64,000 bases of DNA from Roseiarcus sp963774195 (GTDB taxonomy: Bacteria; Pseudomonadota; Alphaproteobacteria; Rhizobiales; Beijerinckiaceae): contig CAVZDY010000002.1 in the NCBI GenBank assembly GCA_963774195.1, positions 620,001 to 684,000 of the forward strand, given 5' to 3'. Shown here one piece after another: positions 1 through 9,416 of this stretch. The notes under the pieces are model-generated. The model was not told the DNA's origin. It saw only the letters and a program-made list of their open reading frames with translations, and ran no database searches. The translations under genes and the position numbers were made by a program. Numbering within the stretch: position 1 is the stretch's first letter; the number at the start of each line of letters is the position of its first letter.

Positions 1-2
1 AT

Positions 3-227
3 GATACGTCGGTAACGAGCGGCCCACGGCGGAGCACACCCAAAGGGAATATTGTCAGTCACTTCATAAGTGACGCAGAATTCAAAGTACTGGATGGCGC
101 CGGCGTATCAAAGACGTCGGTGCGCTATGTTTTGCAGGGCAACATGAGTGAGGCGGCGCTTCACCCAAAGGGCGGAAGCTTGCAAAGAGTCCGCGCATTG
201 TACCTTTATCGCCGGGGCGACGACTGA
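3..227 (+). CDS. C-terminal end of an unidentified protein (5' end outside window)
   Basis: A reading frame is open from base 3 to a TGA at 225-227, giving about 74 residues that end in YLYRRGDD. Its stop overlaps the ATG of the glycosyltransferase by the ATGA arrangement seen throughout this window, which supports it as the tail of a translationally coupled polysaccharide-locus gene. I recognise no domain in the visible part. Its start and family lie outside the window. Confidence 0.5.
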   Translation, partial: DTSVTSGPRRSTPKGNIVSHFISDAEFKVLDGAGVSKTSVRYVLQGNMSEAALHPKGGSLQRVRALYLYRRGDD

Positions 228-1570
228 TGAAGAGAAAAATCCTATTGTCGGCCTTTGCGTGCGACCCGGTGAACGGTTCAGAGCCTTACGTAGGTTGGAA
301 TTGGGCCATGATGCTGGCCAATGACTACGACGTTCACGTCCTAACGCGCGCGTACAGCCGTGAGCTCATCGCCGGCCATCCCGACGCGTCCAAGCTGACA
401 TTTCACTTCGTCGATTATTTCGGGGCTGAGAAGCACAATCACCATTGGCGGTACATCAAGCCGTATTACGTGATGTGGCAACTGCTCGTCCTGTTTAAGA
501 TATTGCGGCTTGCTTTCCGGCATTCGTTCGCCGTCATTCACCATATCACCTATAACAATATCGACGTTCCCGGCTTCCTGTGGCTCGTGCCCGGCGCGCG
601 CTTTGTTTGGGGCCCGGTCGGCGGTGGGCAGACTCCGCCGAGATCGCTCGCGAGAGTGTACGGCAAGGGCTGGTGGAAAGAGCGAGTCCGAGCCGCCTTG
701 AAGGCTTCCGCCCGTTACAACCCGATCATTCGCGGCGCAATCCGGCGGGCCGCGATCGTCCTGCTCGCCAATCAAGAGACGGCGGATCGCCTGGCGGGTC
801 TCCGCTTCCGGTCAGCCTTGCTGACCGAGACCGCCATCGCAGGCGACGATGCAGATTCTGAGCCCGCGTTCGAAAGGCCCCGGGGCGGCGCGACGCGCAT
901 TCTTTGGCTGAGCCACGTCTTCAGTCGGAAGGGTCTCGTTCTCGCGGTCGAGGGCTTCAAGAGCGCGGTCGATCGCAGCGCGGGACAAGTCGATATTGAG
1001 CTCATTGTCGTCGGCGACGGCGACGCATTGGCGGGCGCGAAGCAGTTGGCGCAGCGCATCGGGATTTCCGACAAGATAAGCTTCCTCGGCGCGGTCCCTC
1101 ATTCCGAAGTGGATCGTCATTTGGCGGAGGCCGACATTTTTCTGTTCACGAGCGTCCAAGACACTTCCGGCAACGTGCTGCTGGAAGCAATGCGCAAAGC
1201 AAAGCCGATTATCGCCCTCAATCATCAGGGCGCGAAGGCGCTCGTTACGCAAGGCGGGGCTCGTCTCGTCGATATCGGCGGCTATTCCGAGACCACCCGC
1301 GCTATAGGCTCCGCGATCATCGCGGTCGCCGCAGATTCCGCTCTGCGGCGGCGGATGGGATTGGCGGGTTGGCGCGAAATGCGCGAACGCCACACCTGGG
1401 CGGCCAAGCGTCGTCAGGTGCTCAGGATTTACGAAGACATTTTGGCTCGCAAGAACGTTCGTCGTGACGGCGTCCTGCCGATCGCAGGCGCGAGCCGAGA
1501 AAACGACGCCATCATCATCGCTGAGCGGTCAGCCGTCCCCGACGGCAGGGGAGGGGAGGCTGACTTGTAA
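227..1570 (+). CDS. Glycosyltransferase family 4
   Basis: A 447-residue GT-B fold glycosyltransferase, expected to add one sugar to a lipid-linked exopolysaccharide or O-antigen repeat on the cytoplasmic face of the membrane. The N-terminal half has the GSEP-x-VGW motif (residues 17-24) and a GPVGGG loop (129-134) common in GT4 enzymes. The C-terminal Rossmann half has the donor-binding stretch ILWLSHVFSRKG and a late LLEAMRKAKPII segment equivalent to the E-x7-E region, although the first acidic position is not the usual Glu. The ATG overlaps the preceding stop. Acyltransferase, flippase and polymerase genes follow on the same strand, supporting a surface-polysaccharide role. The sugar specificity cannot be read. 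Confidence 0.9.
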   Translation: MKRKILLSAFACDPVNGSEPYVGWNWAMMLANDYDVHVLTRAYSRELIAGHPDASKLTFHFVDYFGAEKHNHHWRYIKPYYVMWQLLVLFKILRLAFRHSFAVIHHITYNNIDVPGFLWLVPGARFVWGPVGGGQTPPRSLARVYGKGWWKERVRAALKASARYNPIIRGAIRRAAIVLLANQETADRLAGLRFRSALLTETAIAGDDADSEPAFERPRGGATRILWLSHVFSRKGLVLAVEGFKSAVDRSAGQVDIELIVVGDGDALAGAKQLAQRIGISDKISFLGAVPHSEVDRHLAEADIFLFTSVQDTSGNVLLEAMRKAKPIIALNHQGAKALVTQGGARLVDIGGYSETTRAIGSAIIAVAADSALRRRMGLAGWREMRERHTWAAKRRQVLRIYEDILARKNVRRDGVLPIAGASRENDAIIIAERSAVPDGRGGEADL

Positions 1571-1617
1571 CCATTGAATTCACCTGGAGTGAATATCCCG
1601 AATGTCAGGGGGTATCG

Positions 1618-2175
1618 ATGTCAATATATCTGTCCCTGAAGCGGCGCATTTTTGTCGGCCGGAACGTCCGCGTTGGAAAGAACTTCCATATCGGGCTCAT
1701 GACCTGGATTTCAGCTTCCGATGAGCTGGTCATTGGCGATGACGTGATGATCGGCAAGCTGTGCACCATCCAGTGCAATGGAACGATTGGCGACGGGGTG
1801 TTAATCGCCAATAACGTCGGAGTTATCGGCAAACTCGACCACGACTACCGAAAGGTTGGCGTCTTGGTCCGCAATTCGCCTCACATTGCCGCCGCCGCTT
1901 ATCTCCAACAGGACACGCTCAGTCGAATTGAAATCGGGAGCGACGTATGGATCGGATTCGGATCGACGATCGTCAGCGGCGTCCGCATCGGGCGCGGCGC
2001 GCTCATTGCCGCTGGCTCTGTCGTCATGGGAAATGTCTCACCTTACGATATTGTTGCGGGAAATCCCGCCAAGCAAGTCGGCCGCCGTTTCACTGACGAA
2101 CAGATAGCGGCGCACGAGGCTGCGATCGAGAGCCGGCATATCGTCGAAGAGGCCTTGGCCACGCCGGCCCAATAG
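1618..2175 (+). CDS. Hexapeptide-repeat acyltransferase (WcaF/LbH type)
   Basis: A 185-residue left-handed beta-helix acyltransferase, probably O-acetylating a sugar of the polysaccharide. Imperfect hexapeptide turns run through roughly residues 15-165 (for example IGDDVM, IGDGVL, IGSDVW, IGRGAL). The family-typical end VAGNPAKQVG sits near residue 150. An H-D-Y stretch near residue 80 may supply the catalytic His. The purine-rich AGGGGGT just before the ATG serves as ribosome binding site. It lies between the glycosyltransferase and the GH5 gene. The acyl group and acceptor are not determinable. Confidence 0.88.
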   Translation: MSIYLSLKRRIFVGRNVRVGKNFHIGLMTWISASDELVIGDDVMIGKLCTIQCNGTIGDGVLIANNVGVIGKLDHDYRKVGVLVRNSPHIAAAAYLQQDTLSRIEIGSDVWIGFGSTIVSGVRIGRGALIAAGSVVMGNVSPYDIVAGNPAKQVGRRFTDEQIAAHEAAIESRHIVEEALATPAQ

Positions 2176-2203
2176 TTCATTTCTGTTGTGGAGCGGCAAG
2201 GAC

Positions 2204-3466
2204 ATGAGTCGACCTTTCAGTCGACGTGACGTCCTGATTGGAGCAGCGGGAGCCAGCCTGACGCCAGGCGGACTGATCCGTGCTCGCGCCGCTGAGCAAC
2301 CGCTTCGGTTCGCTGGAGCCGACACCCCGATCAAGGGGATCGGGACGGTCGCCCCGATCCGGGATTGGGCCGCTGGGCCCTACGGCCTGACGCCGCGCCG
2401 GACCGCCGCGTTGCGCGAAGCCGGGTTCAACACGCTGCGGGTCTTTGTCTCGCTGAAGGCTTTCCTGGCGGCCCAGGACGCCGGATTGGGCATCGACCCG
2501 GCCAAAGTCACCGCCCGATGGATAGACTATGTGAAGCACGGGACTGACGCCGGATTCAGAGTGCTGGTGAGCTGGGACTCGACTTTCGAAGAGCGGCTCG
2601 TTGTTCTCGGCGGCGGCGAAGCGACAGCCCGGTTCCGTCGCGCGCTGGCGGCAATTTCCCGTGGGCTTGCGGAGACCTTCGATCCGACGGTGGTGGCGTT
2701 GGAAGTGATGAACGAGCCCCCGGAAGAGTCACGGCTCGCCAACATGGGCCTGAAGTCCTGGACATCGACCTTCGCGCCGCTCTTCTTCTCCGACATTCGC
2801 AGCGTCGCCCCGCTTCTCACAGTCGTCGTGCAGAGCGAGTCGGGAGGATGGACCGAGACGATCGCCAGCTTCGATCCGACCGCCTTCGACGACAACACGA
2901 TGTTCTGCTTCCATTTTTACAAGCCGGGCGAATTTACGCACCAAGGCGTCAAATATCGCGATTTTTACGGCGTGCCATTTCCCATAACCCGTTACCCCGG
3001 AGGAAAGGCGGCGATGGAGGCGGCGATCCTCGCGCGGGTCGCGGCGGATCCGGGGATCGGCGAGGCGCAGAAGAAAGCGCTAAGCGCACAATACCGCGGA
3101 GTGATCGACTACTTGTGGTGGCCAAACTCGCCACTGGGCCCGAAGTGGATCGAATGGCCCAAGCTGGACGCGTGGATCGCCGACCGGCGCATCAATCCGC
3201 GCCGGATCCTTTGCGGGGAATTTGGCGTGGTCAGCAATCTCAATTTCAATGGCAGCCCCGGAACGGATTTGCTTTCACGCGCGACCTACATGCGCGCCCT
3301 CCGCCAGGCCGTCGAGAGCCGAGGTTTTGGCGGGTGGATCGCCCATCAGTCGTTCGGCGACTTCAATCTCTTCCAGCAAACGAGCGTCTCCCGAACTGGG
3401 GATGCGCTGATCCCTGAGTTGGTCGACGCTCTTTTCGATAACGAGCGACGGCCGAGAGTCGAATGA
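2204..3466 (+). CDS. Tat-exported glycoside hydrolase family 5 (cellulase-like)
   Basis: About 420 residues. The N-terminus carries a twin-arginine signal (SRRDVLIGAAGAS) followed by an ARA-type cleavage region, so the enzyme is probably exported folded to the periplasm. GH5 features are visible: the acid/base Glu in VMNEPPEES and the nucleophile Glu in CGEFGV near the C-terminus, with aromatic-rich loops between. I chose the ATG at 2204, preceded by GGAGCGGCAAGG, over the upstream in-frame TTG at 2186 because it places the Tat motif close to the terminus. Glycosidases in such loci often trim or release nascent polymer, as known for BcsZ/CelA-type enzymes. That role is inferred from position between acyltransferase and flippase. 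Confidence 0.85.
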   Translation: MSRPFSRRDVLIGAAGASLTPGGLIRARAAEQPLRFAGADTPIKGIGTVAPIRDWAAGPYGLTPRRTAALREAGFNTLRVFVSLKAFLAAQDAGLGIDPAKVTARWIDYVKHGTDAGFRVLVSWDSTFEERLVVLGGGEATARFRRALAAISRGLAETFDPTVVALEVMNEPPEESRLANMGLKSWTSTFAPLFFSDIRSVAPLLTVVVQSESGGWTETIASFDPTAFDDNTMFCFHFYKPGEFTHQGVKYRDFYGVPFPITRYPGGKAAMEAAILARVAADPGIGEAQKKALSAQYRGVIDYLWWPNSPLGPKWIEWPKLDAWIADRRINPRRILCGEFGVVSNLNFNGSPGTDLLSRATYMRALRQAVESRGFGGWIAHQSFGDFNLFQQTSVSRTGDALIPELVDALFDNERRPRVE

Positions 3467-3486
3467 TTGGCGAGCGATGGAGGTAG

Positions 3487-4773
3487 GTGCTGAACGCATT
3501 TGATCGACCGACACACGCTCCCATGGCGAAGGCGGCCCTGGCGATTCTCGACCAGGCGATTTACGCCTTGACCAATCTGGCGTTGCAGATGCTTGTTGCG
3601 CGCTCCGTCTCGGGCGAGGAGTTCGGCGCGTATTCGGTCGGCTCGACGTTCTTCTTCGTGGCGGCCCTGGCGCACCAGACCGGCGTCATCGAACCGATGT
3701 TCGTCTTCACTGCGCAGCGATATGGCCAACACATCGGCGCTTACCATCAGCGCCTTAGGCGCGAGTGGTCGATTGGCTTCGGCGTCGCAGTGCTGGCGGT
3801 CGGTCTGGTTCTGGCTTTGGCGATGTTCATCGTGGGCTCGCCGCTTGTCGCCAGAATCTTGGCGGCTTTTGCCGTCGTTTCTCCGGTTCTCCTGTATCTC
3901 TGGCTTCTCCGACGCATGACCTTCCTGCTTGGGCGGATCGATATCGCGGTCCTGGGCGGCCTGACCTACTCCCTGACGCTGGTGGGCGCCGCGGCGCTTG
4001 TCATGTACGCCGGCCATATGACCGGCGTCGTGGCGGTTGAGCTGTCGGGTCTCGCCGCCGTCGTCGCTTCGGTCGTCATCATGGCGGCGATGCGCTGGCC
4101 CTTGTCGAAGTCGCGGCCGCCCGTCGATCTCCTCTATCAGCACTTCCGCTACGGTCGTTGGGCGGTTTCCAGCGAGGCCGTCGCCTGGGCAATCGCAAAC
4201 GCCCCGATCGTCGTTCTGCCGATTTGGTATGGGCTCACCGCCGCCGCGCAGCTCCGCGTTCTCAATCTGATGTTCATGCCGCTCCTGCAGGTGGTGGCGG
4301 CGTTAGGGTCTCTCCTCTTGCGACGTTACGCGTCGGCTGGGCGCGACGCCTACGACATGCGGACGATCTTCAAGTACTTCTGGATGTTGATGGCGGGAGC
4401 CAGCATCTATTCGGCTCTCATTATCGTCTTCGGCACGGCGGCGGCTCCGCTTTTGTTTGGTGAGGAGCATCGTGTCGAAGAGCCTTGGTTGCTGCTCGGC
4501 GCCGCCTCGACGATCTGCTCGGTGGCGACGCAGGGCTTCTTCGTGGCTTTGCGCGCACGCGAGCATTCGCATCAGGTCCTGTTCGTCCACATGATCGTGC
4601 TCGCGATCATGGGTGGTCTGCTCCCACTGGTCATCGACCTCGGCGTCAGCGGCATCACCGGCATCCTGCTCTCTCAAGCCATGGCTTGGGGCGTCGCGGT
4701 CGGCGTGGCGGGACTGTTGGTCTCTCAGCGGGGACGCCTCGGCGCGGGCTTAGGCGCCAGAGGCAATCGGTAG
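3487..4773 (+). CDS. Polysaccharide flippase, Wzx/MOP family membrane protein
   Basis: A 428-residue polytopic membrane protein with about a dozen hydrophobic segments and few charged residues outside loops, matching the MATE/Wzx (polysaccharide_synt) pattern. It would translocate lipid-linked repeat units across the inner membrane. The GTG at 3487 has GGAGG about five bases upstream. An alternative ATG at 3523 (MAKAALAI) would remove a short polar leader. Position directly before the Wzy-like polymerase fits a Wzx/Wzy-dependent pathway. Identification rests on topology and context rather than on a specific motif. Confidence 0.78.
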   Translation: MLNAFDRPTHAPMAKAALAILDQAIYALTNLALQMLVARSVSGEEFGAYSVGSTFFFVAALAHQTGVIEPMFVFTAQRYGQHIGAYHQRLRREWSIGFGVAVLAVGLVLALAMFIVGSPLVARILAAFAVVSPVLLYLWLLRRMTFLLGRIDIAVLGGLTYSLTLVGAAALVMYAGHMTGVVAVELSGLAAVVASVVIMAAMRWPLSKSRPPVDLLYQHFRYGRWAVSSEAVAWAIANAPIVVLPIWYGLTAAAQLRVLNLMFMPLLQVVAALGSLLLRRYASAGRDAYDMRTIFKYFWMLMAGASIYSALIIVFGTAAAPLLFGEEHRVEEPWLLLGAASTICSVATQGFFVALRAREHSHQVLFVHMIVLAIMGGLLPLVIDLGVSGITGILLSQAMAWGVAVGVAGLLVSQRGRLGAGLGARGNR

Positions 4774-4803
4774 ACGCCTTCAACGTAAACATTCGCGGTT
4801 CAA

Positions 4804-6159
4804 ATGTTTCGAGGTAACGTCGTGCTGCTGAAGGATCCCTACACCTTCGTCCTGCGACTTACGTTATTCTGTCTCGCAGGTGACATCCTCCTTACCGGCG
4901 GGTTTATGCTGTTGCGCGTCCCGCCCGTAGGCCCCGGAGTTCCCATCAATGAACTCCTCCTCGCCTTCGATCTCATCGCCATTCTGCTTATGCGGCATGC
5001 CAAGGTTGGCTTCACGGCCACTCCAGTGGTCGTGCCGCTTGCGCTTCTATGGCTGCAGGGAACCATCCAACTCGTCATTGGGCTTTATGGCAGCGGCTTT
5101 TGGGCGGTCCGCGACGCCGCCAGCCTGATCGAGGCGGCGTATCTCTTCGTCGGATTCTGGCTTGCCTCCGACCCCCGCTTTCTCCCGATTTTCGGCCTGT
5201 GGTTCCGCCGCGTGCTCGTGGCCGCGGCTTTCTATATGCTCCTTTATCCCGTGCAAGACTATATTGTCGGGATTTCGCCTGTCGTTACGGGTGTGTCCGG
5301 CTATAGTGTTCCGCTGCTATTTTCCTATAACGATGCGTCGACAATTGCCGTAACGGCTGCGTGTCAGATGATGGTGAGCCATTATGGCCCGCCGATGTTT
5401 CGGATGTTGCTGACCGCCGCGTCGGTGATGGTGCTGGTCGTATTTGTCCAAACCCGACTAACCTATATCCAACTCGGATATCTTTTCCTGCTTGTGATGA
5501 TTTTCAAGCCGCAGCGGCTGGGGAGCCTGGGTTCGATGATGCTGGCGACCGCGGCGCTGGTCGGGCTGTTTCTTGTCAGCGGGATCGAACTTCCGGGGCG
5601 CTTGGGGACGACCTTCACGCTCGATTTTCTCGTCAATCACTTCGCTGCGATTTGGGGCAGCGGCGGCCACGACGCTACCACCGACGCCGCGGCTCAGGGC
5701 GTCGGCCTTCGCGTCGGTTGGTGGGCGAATATCGACAACACGCTTCGGCAGGATGTCTCGAGTTGGCTCTTTGGACTGGGTTACGGCAACCCGCTGACCA
5801 CTTTCCGTGGCCCTGCGGACGACATCGTTCGTGAACCGCACAATTCATTCGTTTCCGTCTACGGACGTCTTGGGGTGTTCGGACTCGTCAGCTTCATACC
5901 GCTTCAGATTGCGATACTGGCCACAACGGTGAGACTGATCGCGCTGAGCAAGCGAGCTGGGGCGGCAGAATTGCATGAGCTCGCGATCACTATCCTTTGC
6001 TTCCTCGGCGCCCACCTCATCTTTTCCCTGGGGGAAGGCGGCTTCGAGATGAGCTTCGCCGCGGTCACCTATTACTTCCTTGCTGGAGTCGTCTTGGCGC
6101 AGTTCAAGGCGCTAAGAGCAGCGCGGGAAGTCGATCATTATTGGCGTGTAGCGGCTTGA
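4804..6159 (+). CDS. O-antigen/exopolysaccharide polymerase or ligase (Wzy/WaaL-like)
   Basis: A 451-residue integral membrane protein with roughly eleven hydrophobic helices. A large polar loop (about residues 280-350) contains the conserved-looking EPHNSFVSVYGRLGVFG segment; a His in this loop and the following helix are typical of Wzy_C/O-antigen ligase proteins. It would polymerise repeat units in the periplasm. It starts 30 bases after the flippase stop, so co-transcription is likely. Wzy and WaaL proteins look alike at sequence level; adjacency to Wzx and a Wzc-like gene favours polymerase. Confidence 0.78.
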   Translation: MFRGNVVLLKDPYTFVLRLTLFCLAGDILLTGGFMLLRVPPVGPGVPINELLLAFDLIAILLMRHAKVGFTATPVVVPLALLWLQGTIQLVIGLYGSGFWAVRDAASLIEAAYLFVGFWLASDPRFLPIFGLWFRRVLVAAAFYMLLYPVQDYIVGISPVVTGVSGYSVPLLFSYNDASTIAVTAACQMMVSHYGPPMFRMLLTAASVMVLVVFVQTRLTYIQLGYLFLLVMIFKPQRLGSLGSMMLATAALVGLFLVSGIELPGRLGTTFTLDFLVNHFAAIWGSGGHDATTDAAAQGVGLRVGWWANIDNTLRQDVSSWLFGLGYGNPLTTFRGPADDIVREPHNSFVSVYGRLGVFGLVSFIPLQIAILATTVRLIALSKRAGAAELHELAITILCFLGAHLIFSLGEGGFEMSFAAVTYYFLAGVVLAQFKALRAAREVDHYWRVAA

Positions 6160-6247
6160 TATTCGATCGTAGAGACGGGTCATCGTCTGATGACATCGTT
6201 AACGTTTGTCTGTTGTTAGCAAAACGTCCCACCAAAAGGGGGTGAAC

Positions 6248-6517
6248 ATGTCCTGGAAGGGAACCATCCTGGAAGAAATACACGTTGTCGCCGCGGAGCA
6301 GAATAAGACCTTGGCGCCGCTGAGCGACGACCTGAGGCTCAATGAGTTCGGGCTCGATTCTCTTTGTTTCGCGATACTGGTGTCGCGCCTCGAAGATAGC
6401 ACCGGTCTTGATCCGCTCTCCACGGTTGGGAGCGCGCGCTTTCCACGCACGCTCGGCGAACTCATCGCACTTTACGAGGAAGTCCTCCCCTCCGACGCTA
6501 TTCGACTCATCGAATAA
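6248..6517 (+). CDS. Stand-alone acyl carrier protein
   Basis: An 89-residue acidic helical protein with the phosphopantetheine attachment motif GLDSL, the modifiable Ser being residue 38. The ATG at 6248 is preceded by AAGGGGGTGAAC, a clear ribosome binding site; the longer frame from an upstream TTG at 6206 is less likely. It ends the plus-strand polysaccharide operon, about 90 bases after the polymerase. A dedicated carrier protein here suggests that an acyl or amino-acyl group is made or carried for decoration of the polymer. No ketosynthase or adenylating enzyme is visible in the window, so its partner is unknown. Confidence 0.85.
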   Translation: MSWKGTILEEIHVVAAEQNKTLAPLSDDLRLNEFGLDSLCFAILVSRLEDSTGLDPLSTVGSARFPRTLGELIALYEEVLPSDAIRLIE

Positions 6518-7418
6518 GACGGTCTCGGCAGTGTCGTCGCGGCGCGCGATCAAGGTCGCTGCTTGACCAGCTCGAGACGTCCCGCACCACCATAGGGCTT
6601 TCGGTATCGACCATCGCTCGGGTCCATAGCGCGAAGCCTCCCACCAACATAAGCAGCGTGCAGGGTTCGATCCCGCGCGGCGACGCCTGGCCATTTCTCG
6701 CCGCCGATCGGGCTGGCGGAATTGGGGGGGAGGGCGCTCGCCCTCCCCAATCTGCATCAGCGATAGAGCGGCAAGCCCTCGGCGGATTCTGCGATCGACG
6801 CGTAAGCCGCCAATGCGGGCCTGGCCGCGTTCAAACAGCCGCGCCGGAGCGGCGGCTCCGCGCGTTTGCGTCTTCGCAAGAGGACCAAGCGTATATCGGC
6901 GTGCAAAACGAGAACGCGGCCAGACGCGCCTAAACGCCATCGGGGGCTAGCGTTCACCCAACGGCCAACGCTTGCGGAGCGCCGCGAGGACGCCACGGCG
7001 CCGAGGCTGTCGGAGATGTTGGCCTCGGCAGGTCCATCATCGGCCACTGCCTGTCGGCATCGCCGGCGATGCGGCGGTCGCCGCCGCATGGCCCTCTTGC
7101 CGACGCCGTCGTCGCAATATCGCGCGCCGGACTTTCGCCGGCCGCTGTCGATCAGCGCTGTCGGCGGGCTCGGCTTACGCCCGATCCGCAGAGGATCTAG
7201 CGTCTGGTCTTGGATCGTTGGGCACGGACGACCGCAAGCCGTCGTCACCGTCGCGCAATCCACACAGTCGATGGCCTGCACCCGCCGACCGCGCCAGAGA
7301 GCGCGCCCCGACAATCAACAAATTGAACCACAAATCCCAAGGCGGCAGGGCTAGCTCCCGTTGGCGATCCCAGCCATCCCGCCGTTGCTGCCCGCGTCAC
7401 TAGCTGATCTTTATCGCG
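6518..7418. other. Gene-poor gap with GC-rich hairpins
   Basis: About 900 bases between the convergent ACP and Wzc-like genes. Frames are open in several directions but are arginine-rich and resemble no family I know, with no good ribosome binding sites. Strong hairpins occur at 6727-6748 and near 6845-6860. I see no recognisable gene here; decayed sequence is possible. Confidence 0.5.
6727..6748. terminator. GC-rich hairpin, possible terminator
   Basis: Perfect inverted repeat GGGGAGGGC/GCCCTCCCC with a four-base loop, 210 bases past the ACP stop. There is no T-run, so intrinsic termination is uncertain. It could also be a mobile palindrome. Confidence 0.4.
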
Positions 7419-9282
7419 TTACGAATGCCGAAAGCTATCCCGGCTGTTGTTGTTGAAATACCCATCGTAGGGCAGGTATTGAGGTTCGTCGGCCCGCTCG
7501 TATTGCTTCAATCTGTTGAGATTGGCTTTGTTGAGGACGACGCCCAGCAGGCGTTCTCGGATGTCGCGTTCCGCATAGAGAAATCTCGACACAGCCGCGC
7601 TGTTCGTCTTTCCCCATAGCGCGACGAGGACGAAGCAATTGCAAAGCGCGGACAACAAGCGCGCGTCGGCGGCGGCGGCGAACGGCGGCAGATCGATCAG
7701 GATGATATCGAATAGCGTTCTGGCTTCGGCTAGGATCGTATCGAATTTCAGCGCCAGATTGCCGAACTCACGCACGCCGCCGTTCGTGTTGGCGATCGGA
7801 AGGAACCGCATGCCGCTCGAACTCGTCGGTGACCAGCAGATCTTCCAAATGAGGCCGTGTGTGGCCTCCGCCCAGCAGTTCGTAGAGGCCGCTGCGCGCC
7901 GACGGCGCCAAGATTCGCGAGAGGCCCCGCGTGCGCAAATCGCCATCGATCACCAACAGACGCGCGCCTTCCCTGGCCAAGAGCCGACCCATATTCAACG
8001 TCAGGGTCGACTTCCCTTCTTGTGGCAAAGCCGAAACGACGCCAATAACTTTCGTTTCACTGGCAAACGGAAGCAGGCTCGCACATGCGCGGACTTCACG
8101 AATTGTTTCCGCGTAAACCGATTGGGGCCGGTCGGTCGAAATACGAAGCGTGGGCGGCAACAGGCTTGCGAGCGAGGCGCGGGCGGCGTTCTTCTTGGAG
8201 GAGATGCGCAACGTAATTTTTTTGGAGATCGTGGGAAGCCAACCAAGGAAGCGAGACCCAAGCAGATCTTCAACCTGGCCTCTCGTGCGGAACGACCGAT
8301 CGATCGTCTCCGATAGCCCGGCGGCGACCGAGCCACTAGCCAGCCCAGCCACCAGCGAGAGCACGATCACCAGAGACAGGCTCGGGCTTCGACGGGTCGC
8401 GGAGGGCTCGGACGGGGTGATGACGTGAAAGTAATCGTCGCTGAACAATTCGTCCGACAGTTCCTGTCTTGCCTGAAGAAGGGATTGATAGAACTTCTGG
8501 ATTTGTTCATTCCATTCGAGTTCGCGTTTGACGCCGTCAGACGCGCCGACGGAAGACGACAATTGAGAGGCTTGAAGGTCTTTGTCGCTCTTCAATAGGT
8601 CCAGGCGCACCTGGTCCAAGCGCTGCTGGATCCAATTCTTCTTGCTTTGCTCGATGGCGATGCGCCGATCGTGAATGAATCTCCGATACGCGCTGGCGAA
8701 GCCGTTGGCGACGTTGGCGGCCAAATTCGGGTTGGTCGCGGTGAAACTGATGGCCAGAACATAGGTCCGTTCCATGCGCGTGACCGACAAGGCGCGCGCG
8801 ATGCGACTGAGATCGAGGCTGGCCACCGGCTCGCCAACGGCGCCTTTGGCCGTCGTGCCCCGCGAAGACATCCAAGCGGGGAGGTACGGATTCGGCTTGA
8901 ATTCAGCCCCCAGTCGATCTCGATCCTCGGGGCTGAGGTCCTTGGTCATGAGGTCGGCGACCTGCCAGGAGCGGATCACTTCCGCCTGGCTGTCGAGCTC
9001 GACGGAATCGATCGTCGAAGCCGAGGCGTCAGCCGCCCCCGCGATGCCCGCTTTGGAAGGGGGCTCGATTAAAATCAAGCACGTTCCTGTAAACGTCGGC
9101 TTTGCGACTGCCAAATACGCGACGCCAACGAGAAGTCCGAGGAGGACGCCTAGCGTCAGATACCACTTACGACGCTTGGCTACCGACAAAAGATAAATCA
9201 GATTGGAGACTTCGTAGTCCGGCCTAGGCGCGGGAAGTTTCTCGGCGCTCGGAATGTTCATACTATGGGTAAAATGCCTCAT
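7419..9282 (-). pseudogene. Wzc-type chain-length determinant/tyrosine kinase, frameshifted
   Basis: An about 620-codon gene whose N-terminal two thirds (from 9282) and C-terminal third (to 7419) lie in different frames. Features in order: Wzz/GNVR membrane domain with a first transmembrane helix (LTLGVLLGLLVGVAYLAVA), coiled-coil region, second helix (LSLVIVLSLVAGLASGSVAA), then a BY-kinase with Walker A ALPQEGKSTL, Walker A' LLVIDGD and, in the second frame, Walker B DIILIDLPPF. A C-terminal tyrosine cluster (QY, PQYLPYDGYF) is the usual autophosphorylation region. The frame breaks at about 7816-7822, after LLVTDEF and before SGMRFLPIANTN, equivalent to one extra base. If real, it removes Walker B and the Tyr tail. 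It converges on the polysaccharide operon whose product it would regulate. Confidence 0.85.
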
Positions 9283-9416
9283 ACTCCCGCTCCACGATCA
9301 GCATATTCGGCGGAGACCGTCTCATTCATGGTCGGATGGGAAACGCTTCAGGGCGCACGACCCTCATAGGGCCGCGCGCCCCTGCAATATCTTTGGGCTG
9401 GTCTTCACTACAAAGT

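Noticed and set aside
6660..6690. tRNA-like T-arm GGGTTCGATCCC
   Set aside because: The flanking bases do not form a T-stem of five pairs, and no acceptor, D-arm or anticodon arm can be drawn around it.
6757..7314. Minus-strand 185-codon frame in the gap after the ACP
   Set aside because: Arg/Ser-rich, no ribosome binding site, no recognisable domain, and overlaps hairpins.
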